DNA from: Tanypteryx hageni
Taxonomy: Eukaryota > Arthropoda > Insecta > Odonata > Petaluridae
Direction: 5' to 3'
Length of the DNA stretch: 64,000 nt
NCBI GenBank assembly: GCA_028673005.1
Contig: CM054112.1
Span: forward strand, 192,127,518-192,191,517
The notes under the pieces: generated by a model
The model's input: the letters and a program-made list of their open reading frames with translations, nothing else
What the model was told of the DNA's origin: nothing
Database searches by the model: none
Shown here: positions 28,001-43,000 of the stretch, one piece after another
Layout of the letters: every line of letters begins with the position of its first letter
Position numbering within the stretch: the stretch's first letter is position 1
Translations under genes and position numbers: made by a program

Positions 28001-31000
28001 CCAGTACCTCACCACCAGGCCGGGCGCCGGTGTAGGGTGACGTCATGCGTAAGATGACGATCCCGATGACAACATCGAAGAAGTACGGTCCAGTGACGAA
28101 GAATTTCTTGGCTTTTAAAATGAATAAATACTGAATTCATTCTTTTCTTATCTAATTAATTTATGTTTATAGAATTAGTTAATAAATTTTTACTATTATC
28201 TATCTCACTTTTCGTAAAAATCACCAATAAAAATATAAGGATACCCAGGCAGTAATTACTGTGCCGAAATTGTGGAAATATGGGGTCAAATGAAAATAGG
28301 AAGATTATGTACCCTCGTATAACACGCATCCTAATTTTTAACTCAAATATTTTGAAAAAATTGCGCATTATACGCAGGTATTTACAGTAATGATCATAAT
28401 GTCAAGAAATGGTAAGGACTTATTTTCTTTGATTTCGAAGGTGAAATTTATGGGAGAGTTAAGTTCTTGGATGAAGGTGTTAATGTTGTCGAGTTTCGTA
28501 TCAAAAATGGCAAAAATGTCATAAATGTACCTGCACCATGTGTTGGGAAAATATTTGAACGTGTTTTTACAGCGATGCTCAAAAGAATAAAGGAAAATAT
28601 TTGCTATAAGCGGTGAGAGAGGATTGCCCATTGATGTTCCATTGATTTGTTTGTAGAACTTATTGTTAAAAACGAAGTAATTCCATTCCATGCATAAGTT
28701 TGTCAATGTGAGAATTTCAAGAATTTTGTTTTCCTTAACTTGTTTACTTAGTAGTCAGTCCTGGAGGTTGTCGAGCGCAACGTCAACTGGGGAAGAGTTG
28801 TTCTAACTCAAATGACACTAGTATTTCATCTTTGTGTATTTTTTGTTTCTAATATGTTCCAATAAATTTTGGGTGTTTTTAACGCTGTATGTTTCTTCGA
28901 TGCCTATAGATTAATTCCTTAGTGAGCCATTAGGCAATTTTATAAGAGGGTGCGTTTATGGCCGAACTATAGATCTCATTTTGTTTCCTGGTTTATGTAT
29001 CTTGGGAAGGCAATAAAGTCTTGGACTGCTGGGATTTACCATTTTCAGAGCGAATGCTAGTTTTTTGTCAAATGTGTGTTTGCAACGGTTAACAGTGTCT
29101 TTGACTTGTGTCTTAAGTTTTTTAATAGGATTTTTGGAGATCTGGATGTAGGGGCATTTCAATAGTATTTAATGTTCTTTCAAGGTAGTCCGCTTTGTTT
29201 AGAATGACTGTGGTGTTACCCTTATCAGATTTGGTGTAGACGCAGTCTTTCTTCTTTCAGTTTTGAATAATTTTATAGTCTGTCCTATTTATCTGAGGGT
29301 TCTTATATGGCAAATTGTTCATGTTCCGCTCAATGGCGATTTACAAGCGGTTCTTATATATTGTTTAGTAGTGTCGTCACTATTCTTGATACCACATTCT
29401 ATATCAATAATCAGGCCGTCAATTGGTGGTTTTTTGTAAGGAAGACAATGTTTAAGGCCTTTGTTGAGCAATCTGATCTCGTCGTGGATGAAGTGAATAT
29501 TGGAATTATTTTTAACAAAATTAATCTTATCTGGAGACATGGCGGGACTAAGCTTCTGAAGAGTTTTTATTTTCGAATTTATGCCTCTGAGTTTGGTTTG
29601 AATTTTATGTTGGTTAACCTCTTTCAAGTTTTGAAAATATTCATTAAAGAAATGATACTCAATGTTATTAAAATTTTTTGTGATTGCGAGGTGTAGGTTG
29701 TATGCTAGAATTTCTAGTTGACTACGTTTGGCATATTTGGCACGAATTTCTAAATTGAGCCAATGGTGATGTGCTATTTCTATTGCTTTGGAAGCGTTAA
29801 GGTTATTAGGGGGACCGTTAATTTTGATAAATTTGGGGAATAAATGCCAAATTTTGCACTTTTTGAGAAAGTGTATGTCAATAGATAAAGAGATGATTTT
29901 AAATTTTAAGGCATGTAATTTGTTGAGCTCTTTCGGCTGGAGAGCAATAATTAGTGCAGTAAAAGGAGAGTGAGCTACACTGGCAAATATATAAAATATA
30001 AGTGAAGGAAATTATCCAAAGCCAGTCAAACTGATAAAACCCAGTTAAAAGGCCAGATAAAAACTGCCCCTGCAGCCCCTGATGATGGTTTCTTTGTAAC
30101 CGAAATACATATTGGGTTTTTATCTGGGTTCATCTGTTTTTATCCGGCCTTTTAACCAGGTTTATCAGTTTGACTGGCTTTGGAGAATTTCCTTCGCTTA
30201 TATTTTATATATTTGCCAGTGTAGCTCGCTCCCCTTTTACTGCAATACAATAATTTATTTATATTCTTGAAGTTCATAATGTACAAACAGGGACATTCCA
30301 CCTCATAGCTATTAGTGGGAGTATTGACAAAGCTAGTCAGAACTTGTAATTGCCTGGGTAGGAAATCTGATACATATAGCATTGAAAATGGCTTTGATTG
30401 GTGTGCCAGCAGCAGACATCAAGTACATCTGCAGTTTGAAAAGTAAAACCTCTATATGCAATTGGTACAAATTTTGTTAAGTTTTAGTGAAGTGAGGACT
30501 AATTATTATTTTTAAGTTTTAAATAAGTTATCCCAAATCTTAGGACTGATATCAGATTGTGTAGAGGAGAAAGGCACCTCTGTAAAAGGGAATGCATCAA
30601 AATGTATAAGACAAAGTTGAGGAAACAATGTAATGAAGGCAAATGTGTGAAGGTGGAAGCAAGCAAAACAGAAACTTGAAGGTGTTAACTCAACATGGAA
30701 ATTATCTAGTGGACCCAAACGAGGTTGATTTTATGAGTTAGAAGAAGAAACTGTAAAATTTGTATGTACTCAAAGAACAGACAGAAAACCAACATCATGG
30801 GAAAACAAAACTGAGAGCTCATGAATTAGCACAATCACTAAAGACCCTGCGGCAAGAATTCAAGGCTAGTAATAGTTGGTATGTACGAATGATTTATCAT
30901 AATGGTCTTTGCCTGTGATGAACTTCTCTGTGCCAACATTTACCTTCTGACTACACACACGAGAATATTGCTTTTCAGAAGTATATAATTGTGTTGCAGA

Positions 31001-34000
31001 AAATTCACAATTATCTTTGGAGCCAAATGGGTAATGCCAAGGAGACATCTATTTATTTTGACATACCATCCAATTACACTGTTAATGAAAAAGGTGCAAA
31101 ATACGTCATTATAAAAACTTTGAGGAATGAAAAAATGCACCTTACTGTAATTTTAGCAGTGTTAGCAGATGGTACAGTAAAATGTCGGTGTAACAAACAT
31201 TGGTGTGACGAAATACTCAGTAAAACAAAATTATTTTGTCCCCTGCCAAATTAATAACATTATGTAAAAAGTTCCATTTTAATGAATGTCATTGTAATGA
31301 AAATATCGGTTGAGCACAATAAAAACTCATCCTGGTACGAAAAAATTCAAACATTATAACGAAGTTTGTAAAAATAAATTCCTTAAACAATATGATGTAC
31401 AAATTTGATCTTTACTGGGTTTGGTTTTTAGCATCCGGCAATGCTGCAATGATTTAAACTCAGTGAAATATCAATCCAGACAAGTGTATTGGACGATTAC
31501 CCAACTAGCAACCAATACGCAGGTTCTTCACAGCTCTATCGGACCGTTCAGAAAAAAAAGTACAGACTTTTTTAAGAAGTAAACACTAATTCATGCTTTA
31601 TAATTAGTTTATTACATGTAATCATCGTTTTGACATTTTGGCTAAAGTGAAATATATTCCCCTTGACTGTGGTGCCACAAATGACTGGCCAAATATGGAA
31701 CTACATCCTATAGTAATATGTTCTCATATGAATAAACACTTTGTACATTGCAAAACTTTTCCTTTTTATTACAATAAAATCTTCTGTTAAGATGGATTTG
31801 GGTTGGGTTGTTATAGTTGTATCTTCACTTTATATCAATATATTACTCATACTATTTCTAAATTTTTACAAGTTCCTGTTCCTACTATGATTACAATGAC
31901 AACTTAAGCACTACACAGTTCTCAGAGTTACCGTTTTTGGCGCTACTGTCAGGGGGAGAATATATAGCACTTCCTCTGAATTTTTAAAATTGCATTTCAT
32001 TGTAACGAATATATTTTGGTCATCCTCACGACTTCATTATACTGACATTTCACTGTAAAAAGTTACCACTATGTTATTTTTAAAATTAGTATTACAAAGT
32101 TTTTTTCCTGAATAGATCTTGTTTTTCATTATGGTCATCTTAAATTCAAAGTCATCTTCCTTTCGGGTTAATACAGTAATTTACATCAACCATATTTCTT
32201 CATTAATAGGTTTTCATTTTTTACATTTCACTCATCTTTTTCTACCTTGAGGCTTTATTCCCAAGGTTGGGAGCAAAACTTACTACATATTATCAAACAG
32301 TGCTGGAAAATGCTACGCATAACGTAACGAAAAAATGGAATTATTTTGGATTAACGTAACAAAAAATGCTAACAAATAACTGTAACAGAAAATGTAACAA
32401 AAACAAAAAAATAAATTTCGTTATTTTGTTAACAGACAGTAAAGGGTTATGTTCTAGTGGCATTAGTCCCAGGCGGCGTGTCTTGAGCAAGGGAAAGTTG
32501 CCTAAAGTCCCTTTCCCCGGTCTTGCTTGTCCCCTGCTGGGCCAGTTTTGCCACGAAAGAAATGCTATCCTGACCACTACCAATTGTTCTTTGAGTTTTC
32601 CTTCCATTTGTGAAAGGAATGGTTCCCTGGTGTTAATCCTTCTCCAAGAAGCACAAGATAAGGAGCGTGGAGGATGAGGAAGGGAGCTTCCATAAATATG
32701 CCGCTTGTAGTTAAGGACCTCTACCAGTCCCTATCCTCCCCCACAGTGCCTCGTACTTCGAAAACATTCTTTTACATATTACACTGGAGTGGGTTTTTCC
32801 TCTTTTAAAGGTCAATGCTCTGCAAGTTCCAATCTCATCACCCTCTCCAATCTTGAATTCTATCCACTGTTCATCAGTCTAACCTAACAAGGTATTTGAG
32901 AAAGGTCGAAGTGAATCTACAGTTCGAACGTGTTGTCATCGTTTGTTAGAGATCAGTACTGCTTCATATCTATTATTATTATGAGAAGTTTATAGTAACA
33001 GTGGATAGCTATTGTTCCCTGGAAATGAAGACTAATCAGAGCTTAATACAATTTCAGTTTATTTCAAAATACTGAAGATGGTCACAGCGAGATTTTTCGC
33101 CAGCCATAAGAGAAACAAATTTCATTCAGTGTTGAAGAAATAAGTCCCATTTTCATACATATTTCAAGTTTATATTTTGTTTAGTATTAATTAAAGTCAA
33201 GTAATTTAGTTTGGTGGCTTTCTTCATCATTATATTTTAAAATGCCGTTTTCTCCCTCAGTTTACATCACACTTGTCTGCTTCCCTACCCATGCTCTCCC
33301 TTCTCCTCTCTCCCTTCCCCTATCCATTTCCTCTATCTTTCTTCCCATTCCTCCATCCCGTTTTTCATTTCAAACTTTTCATATTTCTTGTTCTTGCTGT
33401 AAATAAGGACAATTTTGGTCATTTTAGTTTTCAAAGCTAGCATCAAAATAATGCTCTGAAAAAGCATTGAATCGTGCATTTTACCGTTCTTTCCAGAATG
33501 GAAAATAGGCTTATTGTTTCGTCGTTCAGTCTTTCTGTCCCTCTATTAACTTTTGAACCAATTGACCAATTTTCATGGTATTTGGTGGATATCTTTGACA
33601 ACTGGGGATGACCTGTCAAGAAATTTTTTTTCTGATATTTGAAGGCGCGAGTTCGATTCCAGAAATTTTCCTCTCATTCAGTTTACATAAGAAATGCGAA
33701 ATCCACCATGCAATGCCTTTTTCTTTAAGTGTTAAAAGAAGGGAATCATACTACTGGTGTGGGATTTGTATTATTTTCTGCAAAAATAAATAAAGATTTC
33801 AATTTTTATCATAGAATTTTGCTTATCAAAGATTTTTTCAAATTCCAGGTAAGTAAGCGCAAGTAGGAGCTACCTATTTTAGAAGAAAATGTTTCAATTT
33901 TAACATGTATTTCTATTCAAATGCAAAATAAAAGAAGTATTAAAAACTAATATATAAAGTATATTACACATGATGTTGAGATATGGTGTTCGCGACATAA

Positions 34001-37000
34001 AATTAAATGTCTTTTAGTTATAGCGGGAGCGAGAGACTCAGTTCTGTTGCTTAAATTCGGTGAGTGATCATGAAAGCGAAGAGAGATATCATTGGGATTC
34101 GCGATTTACTGTGAGGTTGCGGCGGTACGCAACAATATCCTTTAACCTCATTTTATTAAATATCCTCATTTTATTAAATATTATGTATTTTCTGATCCTA
34201 AAATTTTTTATTCATAACTATCGAGCATAAGTATCACCAAAATGATAAACGCTCTAATCAATTGAAATTAAAGAATTTTTAAAATTGGTTCTTCATTTTT
34301 ATCAACTGAGTTGGAAATAGACTACTAACTAAAAAATTCATATGAACGTAGTCAGATCCCACCAAAAGCATTAAATTAAAGATTTCACAATAATTTTGCT
34401 ATTAATTAAAATGTGATAGTATTCATTTCATCATGACAGCAGTTGAATACCCGCATTGTTAAAGATTCCAAAATTTTCTATTTTATCCGAAAAATTACCT
34501 TCATTCATCGTAATTTGGAGTGGTTTCAAATTTCGTCTTACAAATAATTTACTTTATTCTTTCATATACAAAATAAAGCTAATCCCTGGTTAATATCTCA
34601 AATCTAACTAATCTTGAAATGTAATATTGTAAACCCATGCATGATTTCCATGTATTTCTTATGGAGGATATGAAAAGAAATGAGCCCTAAATGGGACAAA
34701 TATTGGAATTTGGATAATTCCCTTTAGTTTTATTTGATGACCAATCATTCTACCAAACTTTAGGTCTGCAGCAGGAGCATGGGTTCCTTTTAATATCTTT
34801 AATTACGGGTCCCTGGTTTCTCAGTGTACTTTTGGTGTTACCTATAAGAAATTCTAATATAGGGCATAACTGTTACAACACTAATATTTTAGTCTTAAAT
34901 ATGTGTTGTTTATTAACTTGAATATAAAATTTTGAATATGAAAATCCGGATTTTCATACATGATCATCAAAAACGAAAAATGTGGGGAATACTTCAAAAT
35001 CTTAAAAACATTCCTGATCTGCAGCATATATTTAGAAGTGCCTATAAATTAGTATTCTAAATGAGAAGCACATACTTAGGGTGGATACATAACCTCTAAA
35101 CAAAAATAAAACAAAAAAAGAGTAACTACACTTATTTTTCACTGAATTATTTCGTTGTAATGTTAAACGTAATGGAAAATGAGATGTAGATTTTAGTGTA
35201 ATAAAAAATGAAATCGCATTTTTGCCTGTAACAAAAAACGTAATGAATCATTTTTTTTCATTTGCCAGCACTGTTATCAAACAGTACAAGTATAATAATA
35301 ATTCCTTACATCCAAGGGATTATTTCTTCCTCAATTAAACTGCAAGCTCTTATACTTACAATCTCAGATATAAAATAAAAATAGAATTTTTAGTCAGAGG
35401 AACAAACTATGTACCCTCTAATTTTTTTCATCAATGAACCATATGAACTTTGTTGTTCATAGCAACATGAAGATAATGTGCAGATGTGTAGCATGTAAAG
35501 AAAATCAATAATAATGAAGATATTTTATATTTGAAACAAAAATAAACATTAAACCCTGGGATAATAGAATTCTTCATAGGTTTATTCAACATGTGTACCA
35601 ACATGCATCCTCTAGGGTTAACTACTCAGTTAAAAATAGATTTGGTATTGAAATTACAGATTTCATTTAATACAAATATGTATTTAATTTAAAAAATAGA
35701 TGAGTCACATTATCTGCACAGTATTCAATACCTACACCCATTCATATTTTGACATAATGATAGCAAATAACAAAAAAATATTTTAGGTGAAATTATCTTT
35801 AAAAAATCATATATAATACTTAAAATCTGATGTAGCCACCACATGACGTTCTCCATATCTGTAATATTCCCAAAATTCTAAATAGGTTACATAATAATAA
35901 ATATTTTAAGAAACTGTGAGAAAATTTTAGACTTTACAAAGAACAGAAATAAACTCAAACCATAGCCTTCTGACATGGGTATAGCCACAGAACTCCAACA
36001 ATTAAGAAAAGAAAAAGGAGCATTACTAAGACGTAACTAAGCATCAATTGTTAACAATAGTCATCAGTAGGTGACGTGGTGGTGGCAGATAAAATATAAG
36101 ATATCTCTTAAACAAGACATTATATGGAAAAATGTATCAAACAAACATTGTAGAAAATTAAATTTCCTACAAGTTTTATTTCAGCACTTTTTTACATTTA
36201 TCAAATATTAAAGCAAATATTAAAAAAAATCTGATGTGGCCACCACATGACTTCCTCCATACCTGAAATATTTTTAAAAATTCCAAATAGGTTACATAAT
36301 AAAAAATATTTTAAGAAATTGCGAGAAAATTTTAGAAATAGCAAAGAACACAAATAAATTCAAACATTGCGTTCTGATATTGGATATAGCCACAAAGCTC
36401 CAACAATTGAGAAAATAAAAAGGAGCGTTACTAAGATGTAGCTGTTAATTATTAACAATAGTCGTCGGTAGGTAGCATGGTGGTGACAAGTAAATAATTT
36501 AGTTTTTAAGATATCTCTTAAACAATGCATTATATGGAAAAATGTTTCAAACAAAGGCTGTATAAAATTAAATTTCCTACAACTTTTATTCCAGTATGAT
36601 TTTAAATACCGTAAATACCCGCATAATAATAATATAATAATAATATAATTTATTTCACCATTGGCAAATACATTTGCATGGTTTCGTCACTAAATATTAC
36701 AAAAAAGATAGGAGGGGGAAGAAAAGAAGAAAGAAAAAAATATACAAAGCAAGATACAAGATTGATAACATACATCAAAAAAGATCAAATAAAAGGAAAA
36801 AATTTCACACACAATCATCAAGGTATACACAAACATTATAATAAGTTTTCTTCAGAAGGAACTTCTTTACATTACTTTTGTACAATTTGTAGGATGAAAC
36901 TGATTTTATGTCCCCAGGTAATTTGTTATAAATTACAGAGGCTGAATGGTGAGGGCCTCTTTGACAAAGTACATTATTGTAATTATTAATATGAATGTCA

Positions 37001-40000
37001 AATAATGAACGAGTGAAATGGCTATGATATTCTGCATTTGTGGGAAAAAGTTGATGATTAGATCTAACAAAAGTTGCACAGCTCAAAATGTAAATGGATG
37101 GTAAAGTTAAGATATTGAGAGATGAAAATAAGGGTTTACCGTGTGTGCAGTAAGACACTCTACATAAAGCTTTGACAGCTTGTTTCTGTAAAGAAAAGAC
37201 TTTACTAGCCAGTCTGCAATTACCCCAAAATAGTATTCCATAGCTTAACAAAGAATGCACTTTAGCATAGTAGAGAGATAGTAAGCTTTCAATAGGAAGT
37301 ATTGGGGCCAACTTTCTTATCATAAAAACACCAGTGGCAACTTTTTTGGCAACTCCATTAATGTGATCTAGCCAATCCAACTCTTCATTAATAAGTAGCC
37401 CAAGAAAATTAGTTGACGTGTTTCTAGAGATGCTTTTACTGCTCATTTTAAGAAGGGGGCTACAGGGTGGGATAGTTTTTTTTTGTGAAATAGCAGGTAA
37501 GAGGTTTTATTGATATTTATGTCAAGATTGTTTAGATTGCACCATTGCAACATTTGGTTGACTGATCTACTAGCAAACTCTGTCAGAAGTGGGAAACTAT
37601 CAGTGGTTACCAGGCAGGATGTATCATCAGCATACAAGGTCGGAGAGCATTCTGTAAATTTGTTAGGAAGGTCATTCATGAAAATTATGAATAGTAAGGG
37701 TCCAAGAATTGATCCCTGGGGGACACTGATGTTGACTTTTAGAGGTGTAGAAAAGGCAGTGGTAGAGCCATTTCTAGCTCTTTGGGAAAACTTCACAATC
37801 TGATGACGATTACTTAGAAAAGAAATAATCTAATTTAGGGGCTTGCCTCTGATGCCAAAGTTGCAAAGTTTCACCGAAAGCATTTTGTGGCATATAACGC
37901 ACACCCTCGTATAATGCGCAGGGGGGTTTTCAGCCTCGTAATCTATGATTTTTCTATATACCTGCATATATTTTTAGCATTAGCGTTCCAGAATAAAGTA
38001 GATGGGTGTAACGTGGTCTAAAGCAATGATCGAATTATTGGTATTATGTATTGGTAACATAATGAAAGTGCGAAATGAAATTTTTGAATAACGTTCCAGA
38101 AGAACGTCAGCTAACTCAAGCATTACATACTCTGTTTACTTACAAGGTGATATTAGGATATACACAATAAATCCAATTATGTTAATTTCATAGTATGGCA
38201 TATGACATTGTTTGAGGTATTAACTGAAGGAATGACGATAATCCTATGTCGAAGTTTTTTACATACGTTTTAGTCACGCCTGAGGTGGACGGGTTCGCCC
38301 AACCTTCAGTTTTACCCTTATTAGAACACTCTGGAGCACGTAAAAACGAAAGCAAATAACCATAATTAACTACAGACTCTAAGAATCAAAAATAAATCAC
38401 GTATGAATGCTGAGAGAATGGTAGGGAACAATAACTTGATGGTAGTTCTACAAGAAGCATCAACTCCCAGCGTACTCAAAGGCATCAGCTGCCATTGTTT
38501 CTAATTGTAAGTAGTCCCACTACCTCACCACCAGAGTAGGGTGACGTCATGCATAAGATGCCGATTCTGATAACAACATCGAAAAAGAATGGTCCGGTGA
38601 CGAAGTATTTCTTGGCTTTTAAAATGAATAAATACTGAATTCATTCTTTTCATATCTAATTAATGAATGTTTGTAAAATTAATTAATAAATTTTAACTAT
38701 TATCTATCTTACTTTTCGTAAAAATCACCAATAAAATTATGATACCCGGGCAGTAATTAATGTGCCAAAATTGTGGAAATTTGGGGTCAAATGAAAATAG
38801 GAAAATTATGTACCCTTGCATAACACTCATCCTAATTTTTAACTCAAATATTTAGAAAAAGTGCGCATTATATGCGGGTATTTACTGTATATCAAATATT
38901 AAAGCAAATATCTCAAAATAATGGATAAGTGAAAATAGTAAACACCCACTTCCGGTTGACCGATGTTTACCAAAAACTAATCAATTCTTTTCTCTTTTGA
39001 TTTTTTTTCATGAAAACTAGACTTTCCCTTATTCTACATATGGAGAAAGTAAAAATGTGAGTAGTAGAATACCTGCAACTCAACTGCTTTAAAAATTTCA
39101 AACAAAAAAATTATCAGGAATACCTGAACAGGAGTATGATGTGCAAACATTGTCCGCAATCTGGAGCTATGTCGATCATCTTCAAATTGGCCTATTTGAA
39201 ACAATCCAATGGTAGTGTCCACAAAGCTTACTCCATATACTGTAGACCCACCTTCACCAGACTAGAATAAAATGTCAATAAAACACATTAAAATTTGAAA
39301 GAGTATAATAAAAGCTTTTCAAGCCATAATGCAAGTAATTTACGCCCAAAGACATTGCAGAGAATATGAATTCAAGAAAAATAACCATCAAGCCCTTTCT
39401 TAACATGCAAAGGCATGACCCACTGGTGGGTCATGTGAATTACACCTCATGGCTGTTATATCCCACTGGTAGGTGATGGATAATTTTACTTATGGATGTT
39501 GTGACCCACCAGTAGGAGATGATGGATATGGTTTATATATCCTTTACTCAGGCAGATGGACCATGAAAAATATTCTGAAATTTTTTTACGGGCACAAGAA
39601 GCAATTTGCGCATGCACCAACAGTAAATTCTACAAAATGCAATTTTCAAATTAGGAGATGATTAAAAATGAAAAGACTCAAACACATGCATGAAGGTATT
39701 CAACCCCACTGCCAAGGAGCAATAAATCTCATGCAGTGGTTATGTCCTGCAATAGGTCTCGATTCAGTGGTAAAAGACCCCTAAGGGTTGGACCCTCCTT
39801 GGTGGTACTTCAGAGGAGCAAGAGGCATATGTGTTTAGGGAAAACCTATATTCCAGTTTCACTCATATTTTGCACCTAAAATCCAACCATGAAATATGCC
39901 CATCTAAAACTGGTAGGTTATAACGAATGCAAACAAAATTGGTTTACAAGTTACAAGATGTAGGTTTACCATAGCTCACCCTGGCATCTTTGCAACTCGC

Positions 40001-43000
40001 AACATTTGTCAAATTAATTACTATTAATAAATAAATACCTTGACCATTTTAAGGATTTTGAATGCTCTATCTCTTTTAGAACATTCCAATAATGTCTCTG
40101 AGCTTCATAAACATAAAAAAATTCAAGTGGAAGTAATCGTGCAGACATACGAATGAACAGACGGATGGCAAGACAGAGAAAGAGAAATATAACCCTCATA
40201 AATAATATGATCTACAGAAAAAGTGTGAAAAACGTGTTATTACATGTGAATTAAAAATTAAACTAGTGGTGCCTGCAAAAACTTTTGTGAAGTCAGTCAG
40301 AAATCTACATGTTTAAAAGTAATAATTATAAACAAGTTATTTTCAAAGTTTTATATTATTAATGCTTTAAATTGTTTATTTTTATTGAAATATATGGAAT
40401 TTTTCATATACATTTAATTCAACCATTTATTTCATTTTTAGCCTACTTTCCAAAAAATGAAAAATAGTCTTATGAGATCGCCTCACTCCCCGTGTATGCC
40501 CCCCACAAACATCTTCATGAATGGACTGAAATTCATGAAACTTGGTGTAAGGCTAGTGCTCTTGGAGACTACCTCCGGGCCATAATTTATATTCCAAGTT
40601 TACAAGTCCTGAGTTTGATTCCAGGTGAGTTCTTTCCCAACTTGATTTACATGGTTAGTCTAAAATCCGTCGTGCACAGTTTTTCTTTTGCATTTTAAAA
40701 TATTTTAGAATTATGATATCGGAGTGGGATTTGTGCTGTTCTAAGTGGAAAAAAGTGAAGATTCCTATTCTTATCACACAATTTTCATTTTCGATCACAA
40801 TTATTTGAATTTCTCTCAAAAACTTTCGTTTAGGCATTTTGAAAGCCATTTTTTCAAGTTGTTGATTATTATTGCCGAACTCGGCTGGAGCATAGTCAAG
40901 TACACATTCCAGCCATGTTTTGATTCATAGCTATAGAGGTAACAATCGACTCTTAGGTCGATTCATACCTATCGGAATCATGGCGAAAAATATGAATACT
41001 ACATATTGTTGTCAGTAACCTTACAGACTCTGTAAACAAAATGGCACTTCTTCTTGTGTAATTCTTATGGCATCTTTGGTGAGAGATTTTGTTTTTGGTG
41101 GTCTTGAATTGGTTTGTTCCCTTTTGTTAGCATGATTGGTAGAATGCTTGCCTGCTAACCCAAAGGTCATGGGCTCGATTCCTGCCTAGGGCATGGATGT
41201 TCTGATTGTGTAAGGATTTTTCTGAATAAAATATTCAATGGTGCAAAATGACCTCAGCTGTTGATGCACCTAAAAGTAAAAATTACTTCTACTACTAATA
41301 CAAAAATTTGTTAATTTTGAAGGTGGTATTTATATATTAAAATTGTATTGAAAGGAAAGTAGGCAGATTAGTTCTTTCCAGAACTGCTTATTTACTCGTG
41401 AATTATCCAACACAATTTTTTTGTACTTAACAATTTGTTACTTTTCATTTATTAATAATAGCCCATATTCTCCTTATAAAATTAGACAACTGACATTTTG
41501 AATGTGGTTTGTTTTTATAATTTATATGTGCAATTTTAATTTCTTTTCCCTTACAAAAAAGAAATATTCCAGTATTGAAATAAGGAAAGATTTTTTCATT
41601 TGGTCGATTGTTAAAAACGACCACAGCAGACCTAAAACATTCTGGCAAAGTAAAAATTACTAATGAACGCCAATCAATGTACATAGATTAATATAAGATT
41701 ATTAACCACTCATCTGGGTATTTAATTTTTCGAAACCGGAGGTGGGCATTTAAATTGCAATTGAGGTGAATCAAATTACAAATCAATTAAAAAATACGTT
41801 AATTATTCAGTATTCGAGTTGTTTATTCTTAAAATTTGTGTTAAACTACCGTATTTACCCGAAAGGAAGGCGACCTTGAATTTAAGACGACCCCTAAAAA
41901 AATTAGGTTAACTTACAAATGAATAAAAAAAAGTAATTTACTACTTACATCTCCCTCTCCTCTGTTTCCTTCCTTTATTCTTGCTGTCCTGTACATTCAT
42001 CACAACTTATTCAAATACGAACAAGTCATCTTCCATACGTCCATGGAATTTGATATGCAGCATTTCTTGAACCCTCTTGAGATACTATTGGGATCTATTT
42101 TTTCCATGCTGCAATGATCCAATTACAGAAAATTGGTATACTGGGCTTCTTCATTTTCCCTGTAGGAGTTAATGCATGGTCCCCTGCCAAAAGCCATTCT
42201 GAATAAAATGACTATGTAATTCTTAAAGGGCTTCATCACTACATCTAGCACTTGAATTTGTGGTGCCATACCTCCTGGTATAACTACAAGGTCAGTATTC
42301 ATACCATGAAGGGTATTTTGAACTTCCTCTGTAAGGTGGCCTTTGAACGCATCTAAGACGAGCATTGTTCTCTGCCTTAAAAGTGCCCAAGGTCGTCTAT
42401 TCTACACTATGCTTAGCCAATCCTCCATTAAATCAGCTGACATCCATCCCCCATTTAACAATTATTCCATTTGGTAGTACTTCCTTAGGCATTGTTTTGC
42501 ATTTTAAAATAACATATAGCAGCAACTTTGTTCCGTCTGCTAATACAGCCAGCATTACAGTAATGCACAGTTTTTCATTCCTGGAGGTTTTTATGATGAC
42601 ATTTTTTGCACCTTTTTCGTTGACTGTGTAATTGGATGACATGTTGAAGTAAATACGTGTCTCATCTGCATTACCCATTTGGGTCAGAAGGTAATTGTGA
42701 CTATTCCGCAACTGAATTACAAGCCTCTGGAAAGTTATTAGTTTGTCAGTGAAGTCGGAAGGTAGACACTGGCAAAGTGAAGTTCTTCGTCACAGACTAA
42801 AACCATTACGATGCATCATACGCACACACCATCCATTACTAGCCTTAAATTTTTGGTGTGGAATGTTTTGCGATCCTGCTAATTCTTGGGCTTTCAATTT
42901 AATGATACCGGTTTACCGTCCATTCTTTGAATATGCACAAAGTTTGCAATTTCCTCTTCTAATGCATGAAATCGGCCTCGTTTTGGTCCACTAAATGATC

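Larger units (their letters stand above)
36228..39055 (+). repeat. Family Z repeat, copy C, split by a pogo derivative
   Basis: Left part 36228-36606 and right part 38890-39055 (TATCAAATATTAAAGCAAAT ... GGAGAAAGTAAAAAT) rejoin when 36609-38887 is removed. The right end lies 69 bp from the MSH6 exon at 39124. Confidence 0.82.

Noticed and set aside
41128..41200. tRNA gene near 41.15 kb
   Set aside because: A- and B-box-like motifs are present but no acceptor stem closes, and a SINE body with a CTA-rich tail follows.
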